DNA from: Albula goreensis
Lineage: Eukaryota; Chordata; Actinopteri; Albuliformes; Albulidae
Assembly: GCA_022829145.1 (NCBI GenBank)
Contig: CM040748.1
Span: 5,040,501-5,104,500 of the forward strand
DNA length: 64,000 nucleotides
Reading direction: 5' to 3'
Shown here piece by piece: positions 27,901 to 64,000 of the stretch. The notes beneath the pieces are model-generated. The model had not been told where the DNA came from, made no database searches, and saw nothing but the letters and a program-made list of their open reading frames with translations. Within the stretch, counting starts at the first letter, position 1. Every line of letters begins with the position of its first letter. The position numbers and the translations under genes were made by a program.

Positions 27901-30900
27901 GTAGTAGGAGAGACCACAGAAATGATAATTTGTTCTTTGAAGTTTAGCCATTACGCTCTCCATGATGGCCACAGTGAAAGGGATGCAGGAGAGGCCATGA
28001 TGAAGGGCTTTGGTACTAATAAAGTAGCACTGTGGAACGCTTTGATGAAGATGCTCTAAGTCTGTCAGAGTGAAACACAAGGGAAATAAAGAGAGCCATA
28101 CAACAACTAGTTAGGTTTCCCGACCTTATTAATTTTCACATTGCTTTTATTGTGCAATTTCACAATTTTCCCAGGTGGACTTTAAAATGAAAAGAAATTA
28201 GATACCTTTTCTCTAACATTCTGCACTCTTGCTGTAGTCAACGCTGCTATCGGCTTAGCTTCAAACATTAGAAAATAGACATGACTTGCCATTTGTTTGA
28301 AGTACTTTTTTGAATTCCTTTGCATATGTGCAACAAGTGCAATGAAGTTTAAACTGCAACCATTGATTGAAGTTGCCCTTTCATTTAGAAATTATATCTA
28401 CACAGTGTCATGGATTCTTCTCTCGAGGAGGTATACTCTTCTCCCATTGACAGTTTTAAACTAGGAAAATTTGTGTACCCAAATACTATGCAGTGTCATT
28501 GCTCATTTGTTAAGTATCGGAAAATAATTTATCTCAAGTAATCAAACTTTTCAAATCTGTAATTGGAAATGAAAGTGTGATTTGAAAATTGTATCGTAAA
28601 AATAAAAAATGTCTAATTATCAATATATTATTTTTCTCATTGTATTGGGTTTTGTCAGTTCAATCCAGCAGACCTAGAAATAACATGTTTGTTGTAATGT
28701 GTTTACAATTGATTTGCTAACTGCATCTAGTTTTAATGTGGATGTTTTTTTTTTTTTTAACAAAACAACAATATTGCCAAAAAACATAAATAGGAATACT
28801 GTAATTTTTAATTTTTATAACTGCTACATATCTAGATATTGATATGCTAGCAAGCTGTGTGGCGCATACAGATGTTGGCTTCTTTGCTAGCATCTTTTCT
28901 AGGTTTATAAAATAAATATATAACTTGATATCATACAGAAATATAGTGACAGTTTGAAATAAATTTATTGTGGTTGAACAGGTCTTGAGTAATAATTATT
29001 TATTTTAAAAAAAAAACTATTGTGAAGTATCTGCTTCTCTTAAGTTCTTTCATCTGTACAGAACATCTCTTGTGTGCTGGAGTTGAAGGCCATCCTTTAG
29101 AATTGACATCTAAGAAAGAGAATCAAAGTAAATCCGCCGATGAATATGGTGAGGTGGCAGAAACGCCCCACTGGTATACTTAGGAGTTCTCCATGCTATT
29201 AAAATTCATGTGACCTGTGTTGAACTTTTGTGAGGTTTTCAGAGGGTTTTCAGAAGGTTGGTACTCTCTCTCTCTCCAGTCTGCGGGGAGAGCGTAATTG
29301 GCTCCTCAGACTGAGAAATTCTTGCACTGCCCAATAAGGCAAGTGAGTAAATGTGTTAGCAGAAGCATTTTCCCTTCCGCCTGAGCTCCTAACATTCCTC
29401 TTTTCTGCCCGGCTTCACCTTCAGAGAGTGTGAGAGCGTCTGCCTGGGTGTGTGTGATGGGTGCGTGCGTGTGTGTGTGCGTGTGTATGTGTGTGTGTGC
29501 GCGTGTGTGTGTGTGCGTGCGTGTGCGTGTGTGTGTTTGTGTGCGTGCGTGTGTGTGTTTGTGTGTGCGTGTGTGTGTGTGTGTGCACGTGTGTGTGCGT
29601 GTGTTTGTGTGTGCGTGCGTGTGTGTGTTTGTGTGCGTGTGCATGAGATGGCAGTCCCTGCAGTGGTGCTCGCAAATGAGGGTTTGGGTATATGTGTTTA
29701 AAATCTGCAGATTCCAGACTATAGAAATGCAGTAATTGTGGCCAAATCTCCGGCTTCTGCAAAAAGGTGAGTTCACTCCACCCTTTCTCCCTCTGTCTGT
29801 GTGTAGTTATTTTTGTTTTGTTTTTCCTCCCATTTTTCCGGTGACTTGTTCACTTTTTTTTTTTTTTTTTTGTCAGTGTGTGCCAGTCTCTTTTTTTGAT
29901 GGCTTGGCTGGTAGCTGATTGACTCCCTAGTGAATTGAGCTGGTGTGGAGTGTGCAATGAGCCACTAGGGTTTGAGGTGACGGTGGGGTCCTCTCCCCCC
30001 GCAGGGCGCAGTCTTTCGCCGAGAGGCTGCGGCTGGGAATCGCGGTGATCCACGGCGAGGCGCAGGATGCCGAGTCCGACCTTGTGGACGGCCGTCATTC
30101 CCCCCCCACTGTTAAAAACATGGGTGCCATACACCCCAGTCTGGAGATCCCCTGTAAGTATGAATAGTAACCTAGAGACGGTGCGTTTCCTTTATACAAA
30201 CGGTCCCCGAGTTATGATGGTCCAACTTAGGATTTTTTGACTTTACAATGGATACTGGCTTTGTGTTAATGAGTTTGATAAGCATTCTAGTAAGAAACTT
30301 ATGTTCGGAAAAGACCGATATTTTCCACTTTTTATCAGAATTAATATTTTGTTTACTGTCTGTAACCAGTGTTGATTCCCAAAGAAAAACCTCCAATCAC
30401 AGTGGTTGGAGACGTCGGTGGAAGGATTGCCATCATTGTGGTGAGTGTTGGCGGTTGGTTGATTTTTAGTCTGAATGCTGATTGAAAAAAGTAACACAAC
30501 AAAACTTCAAGGGTAATTTGGGTACTTTTGTGGTTGATTTGTGTCTGATTTTGTTCAAGGTATAATTTACTGTATATTCCTACAGCCTCTTAGATTAAAT
30601 CTTAAAACTGTAAGGTGGTATACGGTGTAAGGCGTGCGTATACAGTAGTTGTATTTATTATAAACGGATGGGTCTGAGCACTTCTGTTTTCGGTCTTGCA
30701 CCAGCAATGCATGTCTGTTTGTGCTCTATCCAGGATGACATCATCGATGATGTTGACAGTTTCCTGGCAGCGGCAGACACCCTGAAGGAACGGGGGGCGT
30801 ACAAGATCTACGTCATGGCGACGCACGGCATCCTGTCCTCCGACGCGCCGAGGCTCATCGAGGAGTCCGCCATCGATGAGGTCAGACGCGCCGCGCCGCA

Positions 30901-32418
30901 GCGTGATCGAAGATCGCCTTGAACTGGGCCGGTCTCTCCCGCGTTAATGACCTCGGGAGTCCCATTGGACTGAGACATCGGGCTGCTTTCATTCAGGGCC
31001 ACGGGCGATGTTTAATTCGGCGTGTGCCTGGATTCTCAAATCGCAGTGGTTATCAAAGTCTTTGAATAGGGACTGGATCGCTGTGTCTCATCGCCATGGC
31101 TCTTGAGAAAGGCAGCCGCATGAGCACCTCCCCCCTCATCTTTGTTTAAACTGCTGAGGGTCATTTAGCAGGTTTCAAGTCCTAAAAGCATTCAGCAGAC
31201 AGTACTGAGTGGATGGTTTTTTTTCCAACATAAAATATTTCATCAGAACTGAGTTAATGGAGCAGTGACAGTGAAGAAGGAAAAAAAAAATGTTATTATT
31301 TTTACATCATATATGATTATGATTACATAATGCGTAAACATGCATTCATTTTTAATAATGGCCTTGAAAATCTTTTAGATTAATAGTTTTAATGATGGCG
31401 TTATTGTAAAATCTAATATGTATACATTATTTTTTCTGTTACTGCTGTAGGATTTTACATATCAGCCCTGAGAATCACTTTTAGGATTTATACTGTTGTT
31501 TTTATAATGGGTGGAACATGTATTTTTAGGGTAGGGTTTCTTAGACCCAGTGGGGTACAAATATTGGATATACTATGTAGATTCAAGGAAATATAAATAC
31601 ATTCATAATGACTAGAGTAAAATGTAGCACCCTGGGACTCCGAAGAGTGAATCACAATTCAGAGCCTCTACATTTTTCATGGAAACATTCCCTGCATAAG
31701 CAAACAAGGGTTTTGTTGCTGTTACTGATTTTCTATTTTTACCTTCCCTGCTTTTTGCTTGACCTTGTTTACGAGGCAGTAGTCATTGCTGATTTATGGA
31801 AGGAGAGTTGTGTTACGCAGCTCTGCTGTCGGCTGGCCGTATCTCGGGTGTTCCGGTCAGTGCTGTGCAGTCAGTAGGTCAGGTTATGAATGTGGTCAGT
31901 GCCCCAGGTTTCATGTTCAGTCGCTTCTGGTAAGTGTGTGAGATGTTATGGTCAGTACTGGGAGATCATTCTATTGAGTCTTATAGTCGGTACTGTTCCT
32001 TCTTTGTATTCAGTGTTGTGGTCAGTACTTTGTAGTCGGTTGGGTATTATGGCCAGTATGTCAGGTGGTGTATATGTATAGATAGTAAAAATGTACAGTG
32101 CAGTTCATGAGTAATTTGGAAGTGAAGTGACAGCAAAAAAAGTACAGAATGTACAAAAATGTACATTCTTTATGTAGTCTCTGCAGATGTTTTGGTCAGT
32201 ACTGTGCAGTCAGTGTTAAAGCTTGCTATTCTCCTGTTTTTTTTTTTTTTTTTTTGCAGGTGGTTGTGACTAACACCATCCCCCATGAGATCCAGAAGCT
32301 TCAGTGCCCCAAGATTAAGACGGTGGACATCAGCATGATTCTGTCCGAGGCCATCCGCCGCATCCACAATGGGGAGTCCATGTCCTACCTGTTCCGCAAC
32401 ATCGGCGTGGATGACTGA
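21300..32418 (+). CDS. prpsap2: Phosphoribosyl pyrophosphate synthetase-associated protein 2 (whole coding span)
   Basis: A non-catalytic member of the PRPP synthetase family (PAP41) that assembles with PRPS1/2 in the cytosol and is thought to restrain PRPP production for nucleotide synthesis. Ten coding exons join in phase to 357 residues plus TGA: 21300-21382, 22560-22612, 26059-26125, 26548-26720, 27608-27723, 29711-29766, 30005-30153, 30370-30440, 30734-30880, 32260-32418. Diagnostic segments are [52 protein letters not shown], the PAP-specific insert around [20 protein letters not shown], the PRPP-loop equivalent [10 protein letters not shown], and the C-terminus [12 protein letters not shown]. 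The N-terminal and insert residues fit PRPSAP2 rather than PRPSAP1, as does the neighbouring slc5a10. The length equals the human 369-residue protein counted from its internal Met13. The reading frame stays open upstream of this ATG to the acceptor. Confidence 0.96.
21532..21561. repeat. Poly(T) tract
   Basis: Thirty consecutive T in prpsap2 intron 2. Confidence 0.95.
21882..21944. repeat. (CA)n microsatellite
   Basis: CA run with two CG-type interruptions, in prpsap2 intron 2. Confidence 0.95.
22560..22612 (+). CDS. prpsap2: prpsap2 coding exon 2
   Basis: Encodes [17 protein letters not shown] between GAGCAG acceptor and G|GTAAGC donor. Enters in phase 2 and leaves in phase 1. Confidence 0.95.
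22613..26058 (+). other. prpsap2: prpsap2 intron 3, with dispersed repeats
   Basis: A 3.4-kb intron without coding signal. It contains a dispersed repeat at about 24386-24540, poly(T) tracts at about 25533-25556 and 25647-25667, and a possible transposon fragment at about 25235-25390 (GGACGTGTCCCCAGCATCCC). Confidence 0.8.
24386..24540. repeat. Dispersed fish repeat, copy 1
   Basis: Contains GCATTTATAGAGCAC, GCGCTTTACAGTGATG, GGGGAAGCTCAC and AGCCATTTTGTGCCAGGAGT. It is similar to the copy at about 34735-34885 in the order of these blocks. Both are divergent. The repeat class is not assigned. Confidence 0.6.
26059..26125 (+). CDS. prpsap2: prpsap2 coding exon 3
   Basis: Encodes [20 protein letters not shown] and VS, between CTCCACAG and AA|GTAAGT. 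Leaves in phase 2. Confidence 0.95.
26548..26720 (+). CDS. prpsap2: prpsap2 coding exon 4
   Basis: Encodes [17 protein letters not shown] through [20 protein letters not shown] to MMCKA, the most conserved part of the family. Acceptor TCGCGCAG, donor G|GTGAAG, phase 1. Confidence 0.96.
26721..27607 (+). other. prpsap2: prpsap2 intron 5
   Basis: No coding or repeat signal recognised. Confidence 0.85.
27608..27723 (+). CDS. prpsap2: prpsap2 coding exon 5
   Basis: Encodes [19 protein letters not shown], then [20 protein letters not shown]. Acceptor CCTGTAG, donor GAG|GTAAGC, phase 0. Confidence 0.96.
27724..29710 (+). other. prpsap2: prpsap2 intron 6
   Basis: A 2.0-kb AT-rich intron ending in a long TG-rich microsatellite just before the short next exon. 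No further exon seen. Confidence 0.85.
29451..29646. repeat. (GT)n-rich microsatellite
   Basis: About 195 bp of GT with CG and TT interruptions. It ends about 65 bp before a 56-nt prpsap2 exon. The apparent ORFs of alternating Cys/Val or His/Thr here are artefacts of the repeat. Confidence 0.95.
29711..29766 (+). CDS. prpsap2: prpsap2 coding exon 6 (56 nt)
   Basis: Encodes [18 protein letters not shown], splitting the next Arg codon (AG|GTGAGT, phase 2). Identical in sequence to the human PRPSAP2 segment as I recall it. Confidence 0.95.
30005..30153 (+). CDS. prpsap2: prpsap2 coding exon 7
   Basis: Encodes [34 protein letters not shown] and the PAP-specific insert [15 protein letters not shown]. 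Acceptor CCCCGCAG, donor T|GTAAGT, phase 1. Confidence 0.95.
30370..30440 (+). CDS. prpsap2: prpsap2 coding exon 8
   Basis: Encodes [18 protein letters not shown] then RIAIIV. Acceptor TGTAACCAG, donor GTG|GTGAGT, phase 0. Confidence 0.95.
30734..30880 (+). CDS. prpsap2: prpsap2 coding exon 9
   Basis: Encodes [39 protein letters not shown] and [10 protein letters not shown]. The donor GAG|GTCAGA is weaker than the others. Phase 0. Confidence 0.95.
30881..32259 (+). other. prpsap2: prpsap2 last intron
   Basis: A 1.4-kb intron ending in a 19-T polypyrimidine tract and GCAG. No other signal. Confidence 0.85.
32260..32418 (+). CDS. prpsap2: prpsap2 coding exon 10 (3' end and stop)
   Basis: Encodes [39 protein letters not shown] and [13 protein letters not shown], then TGA at 32416-32418. 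Confidence 0.96.
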   Translation: MVVTNTIPHEIQKLQCPKIKTVDISMILSEAIRRIHNGESMSYLFRNIGVDD

Positions 32419-34095
32419 CGGCTCCGCACGCCCGGCCCCACACCCCACCCCACCCCCACCCCAGTCACCTGGTGCCACGCCGCGTAGTGGCCAAGCCTCA
32501 CACAACGCACTTGTGTTTTTGTCACCGTTGCGGTGACGCGTGCTCAGCCGAAGCTGTATGCCATATATTTTACTTCTCTGTTTTTGATAGATCTGTTGGT
32601 CCCGAGTTCTAATTATTATATATATATATATGTATATTTTTTAGTATTATTAAAGTCGTTCCCATGTCTTGAGGCTCATTTAGCTCTGAATCAGTTCTTG
32701 GTAATGTACAGTATGTTCTCTACAGAATACTGCTGTTGAAACTGCAGATCTATAAATGAACTTGAAGGAGGGGTGGGGTTAGGGTTGGGTTGGGTGGGGA
32801 GGGGTTGTGACACAGCACAGTACAAACTCAAATTGAAAGTAGAAGCTTATTCATTATTATTTTTACTAAACCAACAAAAGGTCAAAGGTGGGTTTCCAGA
32901 CATCAGTAGGGATTGTTCCCATCCCCTCTCAGCTGCTGTGACCCCCTGGTTTTCTCACTCACGTACATGCTGTGGGACGTACCCTTCCTATTTTGTTACT
33001 GGCTTCTCTCCTAAAGTGACTTTGAGGAAGCGTGACCCTGCCCCCCCCCCCCCCCCCCCATTGCCCAAAAGCTTTACAGCAGCGTATTGTTGATTGTGTA
33101 ATCATGTTGTTTTTGTCAAGCTTCATATTTCACCATTTTTGTACTTTTATCTCATCAAAGTGACTGCTGTCTCAGAACGTAACACAGGGTAAAACATAAC
33201 GGAATGTCGGAATAGTTATTTTTCTGAACAGTTTTGTATATTTAAGACGATCCCTTGTGGTAACCGATGCTTGAAATTAGCTTCACTTTCAGTAGGAATG
33301 TTTGAAATCAACACGTTTTCTTTTATTTATTTATTGTTTTTATTTCCATGAAGTACCAATCAAACTGTGTCAAAATACAGTTACACCCAGGATAACCGCC
33401 TTCTCAGTCGCACACCATGGCTGCGGCCATCTTGTGTTGGACTGTTTTTAAGTAATTATTACGATAATTATTTATTTTTTTTGTAGGGAAATTACAACCC
33501 GGGATAGTCTGAGAGGAAGGAGCTATGTGGACTCCGAGTCTTTTCTGCTGTTATGGTCCCTATGCTTCCAGTAGCTGGCCTTGGGCCTGAGGCACCAGCA
33601 AAGTGCATCTCCTGACATAGCCAATAAGATTTTGAGCTTAAATTGCAGGCCTTTAGACTCATAGAATTGTGTTTTAACAAGTTTAACAATTTTTTAAAGA
33701 AACTATTGGGAAAAATGGAATTATTATTTATGTTAATTTATCCTTATTGTCACTAGGTGGCCTCACTGAGCTGGAACATGCCTCTTAGGATAGCCTGTGT
33801 ATATAAGGGAAATGTGAAGCTCAGGGGGGCTTGAAGGATCATGAAGGATCCAGAAATACTGGCTGAAAGAGGGAGGGGTGAAGGGGGTGGGATTCAACGA
33901 TGCTGGAGAAGGTGCTTATTGTATATTTGTTCGTTTGTTTCAAGCATTCATACTGTTTTTAATGACTGTTTTTTTTTTTTTGAGCCAGTTCAAGCAAAGG
34001 AGAAAAACGCAGGATGAGTCCCAATCCTAGCCCAAGCTTTTGTATTTATTTTCAGCGACTGATGAAAAAATAAACGAAAGGTCAAATTTCCTCTG
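32419..34095 (+). other. prpsap2: prpsap2 3' UTR (inferred extent)
   Basis: Noncoding. A possible early signal ATTAAA lies at 32649-32654. A consensus AATAAA lies at 34069-34074 with a TG-rich sequence about 25 bp beyond. A poly(C) run lies at about 33041-33059 and a CTCF-like CACTAGGTGGC at 33751-33761. Confidence 0.55.
34069..34074 (+). terminator. prpsap2: prpsap2 polyadenylation signal
   Basis: AATAAA followed at a suitable distance by the T/G-rich CTCTTGCATTGTTTGTCC. It is the strongest candidate downstream of the stop; the isolated ATTAAA at 32649 would give a short alternative UTR. Confidence 0.6.
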
Positions 34096-34734
34096 TCTCT
34101 TGCATTGTTTGTCCACTTCAGCTGACATGTTTGAAATGTGAAGTGTTCGTTATATCATGTCTGTTTCAGGGGAGACACCGTCTTCATGGTCCGAGGTCAC
34201 CACAGGCCCTGTGTCTTACTTGGTTACGTGACGTTCCCGATGCGCGCTGTATGTCATGTCGTTAGCGTGTTTTGAAACAGACATCTCCTGGACGCTGTGT
34301 TACCGAGGTAGAACACGCTGCCCCCATTGAGACAAAGCTCATTTAGCGCGTGTAATTAGCCTGTCCATGTGCCCTGTCAGTGCCGCTGAATCATCGCCCT
34401 GTTCTCCAGCAGGCCTCCTTGGTGAGGCCGTGCGGCTGCACCAGCTTTTAGGCCCCGGGGCTTGTTTGAGTTATTACATGATTGAGATTGATGGTAATTG
34501 CACTTTTTTTTTCTGTTTTTGCTTGATGGTAGCTGCTTGGGTCTGACGTCATTGCAGCTAACGCCATCTGCTCCTCTTGCGATGTTGTGTTTGATTTTAT
34601 CAAGGAAAACAAAGCCAAGGCCGTGCCATCCAAATGTATGAATGAGTTTCACTATATCCAAAAACTGGCTATTGAACTGTTAAATAATAATAGTTATAAT
34701 AATAGTTATTAAAAGAAAATAATGACTGGTTGGA

Positions 34735-34885
34735 ATACATTTACATAAAGACATCGAAAGTGCTTTGCAGTGAAGTGAATAAACTCACCTCCACCACCAA
34801 TGTGTAGTATCCATCTGGGTCAGGGCTCACAGCCATTTTGTGCCAGGATGCTCACCACACACATCACACATTAACTATGTTGGAT
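34735..34885. repeat. Dispersed fish repeat, copy 2
   Basis: Shares with the copy at 24386-24540 the blocks GTGCTTTGCAGTGAAG, CTCACCTCCACCACCAATGT and CAGCCATTTTGTGCCAGGAT. The class is not assigned. Confidence 0.6.
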
Positions 34886-35084
34886 GAAAAGCCAAGTAAG
34901 AGTTTCCTGTTCTCTGGACACCATATTGAAGTGGTGGGCTAATTCTAAGCTGTAGTTTCTGCTGCGGGGACATTTGTAATGTGCAGAGTGTGCAGGCCCA
35001 CCTAGTTGAGCAGTTGCTTAATCAGTCAATCAATCATAGTCCATATATAGTATAGTCCATTTCACAAACGCTTGCCACAATATG

Positions 35085-35360
35085 CCTTAAAGTTAACCCT
35101 GGCCTGAACCCCCACTAAAGCAAGCCAGTGGCAACAATGGCAAGGAAAAACTCCCTATGTGGAACAGACAGGAAGAAACCTTGGGAGGAACCAGGCCTGA
35201 GAGGGGAAGCCCATCCTCCTCTGACTGGCGCAGGGTATGAGTTTATGATGACCAACATGGTCAGTAAGTCAGTTGAAAGGTGCGGTCCTGGATAGGGTAT
35301 CAGACAGGTGGTGCTGTAGGCCAGACGGCGACGATGGCAGAGACCGGGCAGCAGCATGCT
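35085..35360. repeat. Dispersed repeat with GGCAAGGAAAAACTCCCTA
   Basis: Contains GGCAAGGAAAAACTCCCTAT, GGAAGAAACCTTGGGAGGAA and GAGGGGAAGCCCATCCTCCT. This order of blocks is typical of a very common interspersed repeat in teleost genomes. The family name is not assigned. Confidence 0.6.
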
Positions 35361-36379
35361 CGGGGACTAATGAGAGTAAAGACTTGAATATTGAAAAAGG
35401 AAAACAAGCATACTAAAATATTTGGGTTCATGGGGTTCTGCCTAGCGGTTCCTCAGAGCTGCCAGCAGGTCAGGTGATGATTAAGAAGTGCGGGAGGCGT
35501 CATTTCTCCGGCTCATTCCCCCCCACATCCATCCTCCATCCATCATCCGGCCTTTGCTCGGTCGGAGACTTGGCCCCGCCTCTCTCAAGCTGCTGTTTGT
35601 CTCTCCGCCCGCTCAGCCGTTACACACCGTGACCCCCGTGCAAACACCCGTCTCCATCTAATGGGCCACCTGCCAAATGAAAAATACCACAGAGCTACCT
35701 CCTCAAACAACACCTGTTTTCCCAACATTCAGGCTTACTCCAACACTGCTACCACTTTTTCTCTGTCGTATTCCAGCGGTAAAAAAATTGTATACAGGTC
35801 ATTGATAAATATTTACACCTTACATAAATCTGACCACAATCCTAATTTTTAACCATGATACTGGCCTGTACAGATTTTTGCTTTATTAGTAGATAGCTAA
35901 TGATTATGAACCAGTTCACTCCTATATTTGAAAGTGAATAATTTACCTCCCTTGTAAACCAGAAACCCTGTAATAAACACCTTGGCTTGTTCTTGAGTGA
36001 AACTTCCTTGTGAAGCTGATACTGTTGGACAGATGTTCGCTTGCTGAAACATCTCCTGTCTCCAGCTCACTTTTACAGATTTTCTTTTCCCCAATGTGAG
36101 GAAGCGATGTTTGTCACTACATGGGCCCTGCACTGATTTCCACTCTTCTCCTCTCTCCGGATCCTCGCCGATTCCTGAGAGCACAAACAGGCGTAGGTGT
36201 CACTGCTCTCCCCCGTGCACACACTGGTGCTTCATTAAGCTGATGTGTTTAATGATCAATTTCTACAGTGACATCCTCCCCCCTCTCCACCTTTCTTCTC
36301 CTCCTTTCTTTCCCTTTCTCTTTCCCTGCCATCTCTTTCTCTCTCTCCTGAGGCCGCCGTCTCTCCCAGCAGAGCAGAC

Positions 36380-64000
<27,621 letters not shown>

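Larger units (their letters stand above)
34096..36379. other. Intergenic, prpsap2 to slc5a10
   Basis: About 2.3 kb with no gene. It contains two dispersed repeat fragments (34735-34885, 35085-35360) and, just before slc5a10, a pyrimidine-rich stretch at about 36275-36350 that probably belongs to the slc5a10 promoter or 5' UTR. Confidence 0.6.

Noticed and set aside
29306-29776. Long His/Thr and Cys/Val open frames
   Set aside because: Products of translating a GT/CA microsatellite; no real gene.
21300-32418. Alternative call prpsap1
   Set aside because: N-terminus [34 protein letters not shown] and the slc5a10/fam83g linkage fit prpsap2.

Overview
The window is vertebrate nuclear DNA, almost certainly from a ray-finned (teleost-type) fish. 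Genes are split into short exons with GT/GC-AG introns. The DNA is rich in CA/TG microsatellites, tRNA-headed SINEs with an L2-clade (UnaL2-type) 3' tail, and small hAT and mariner MITEs. Exons were found by reading conserved protein through splice phases, and all joins agree in phase.

Layout, left to right. (1) 1-11038: no recognised exon; best read as intron 1 of caskin1, a minus-strand gene whose first coding exon (31 codons) is at 11039-11132. (2) About 11133-18900: caskin1 5' flank, then intergenic sequence. (3) 21300-32418, plus: prpsap2, ten coding exons, 357 residues, probably with a noncoding first exon near 19.0 kb and a poly(A) signal at 34069. (4) 36380-64000, plus: slc5a10 (SGLT5), thirteen coding exons giving 540 residues and running off the right edge; about 55 C-terminal residues are missing. 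(5) 47232-59686, minus: fam83g (PAWS1), five coding exons interleaved with slc5a10. Its last exon lies in slc5a10 intron 8, its other four lie in intron 9, and slc5a10 exon 9 sits inside fam83g intron 4. The order prpsap2 - slc5a10 with fam83g antisense inside it matches human 17p11.2.

The gene products are unrelated in function: a regulatory partner of PRPP synthetase, a sodium/sugar cotransporter, a CK1-binding scaffold and a synaptic scaffold. The arrangement is conserved linkage, not a pathway cluster.

Most striking is a 38-bp minisatellite at 48041-49998. It starts exactly at the slc5a10 exon 9 splice donor and repeats the exon end plus the donor, giving 52 donor-like sites in perfect 38-bp register. 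Other notable points are a non-canonical GC donor in slc5a10 (exon 8) and another in fam83g (exon 2), an apparent one-base frameshift in the large fam83g exon, the unlisted caskin1 exon, and several intact MITEs with clear terminal repeats and target duplications. No rRNA, tRNA gene, CRISPR array or viral insertion was recognised.
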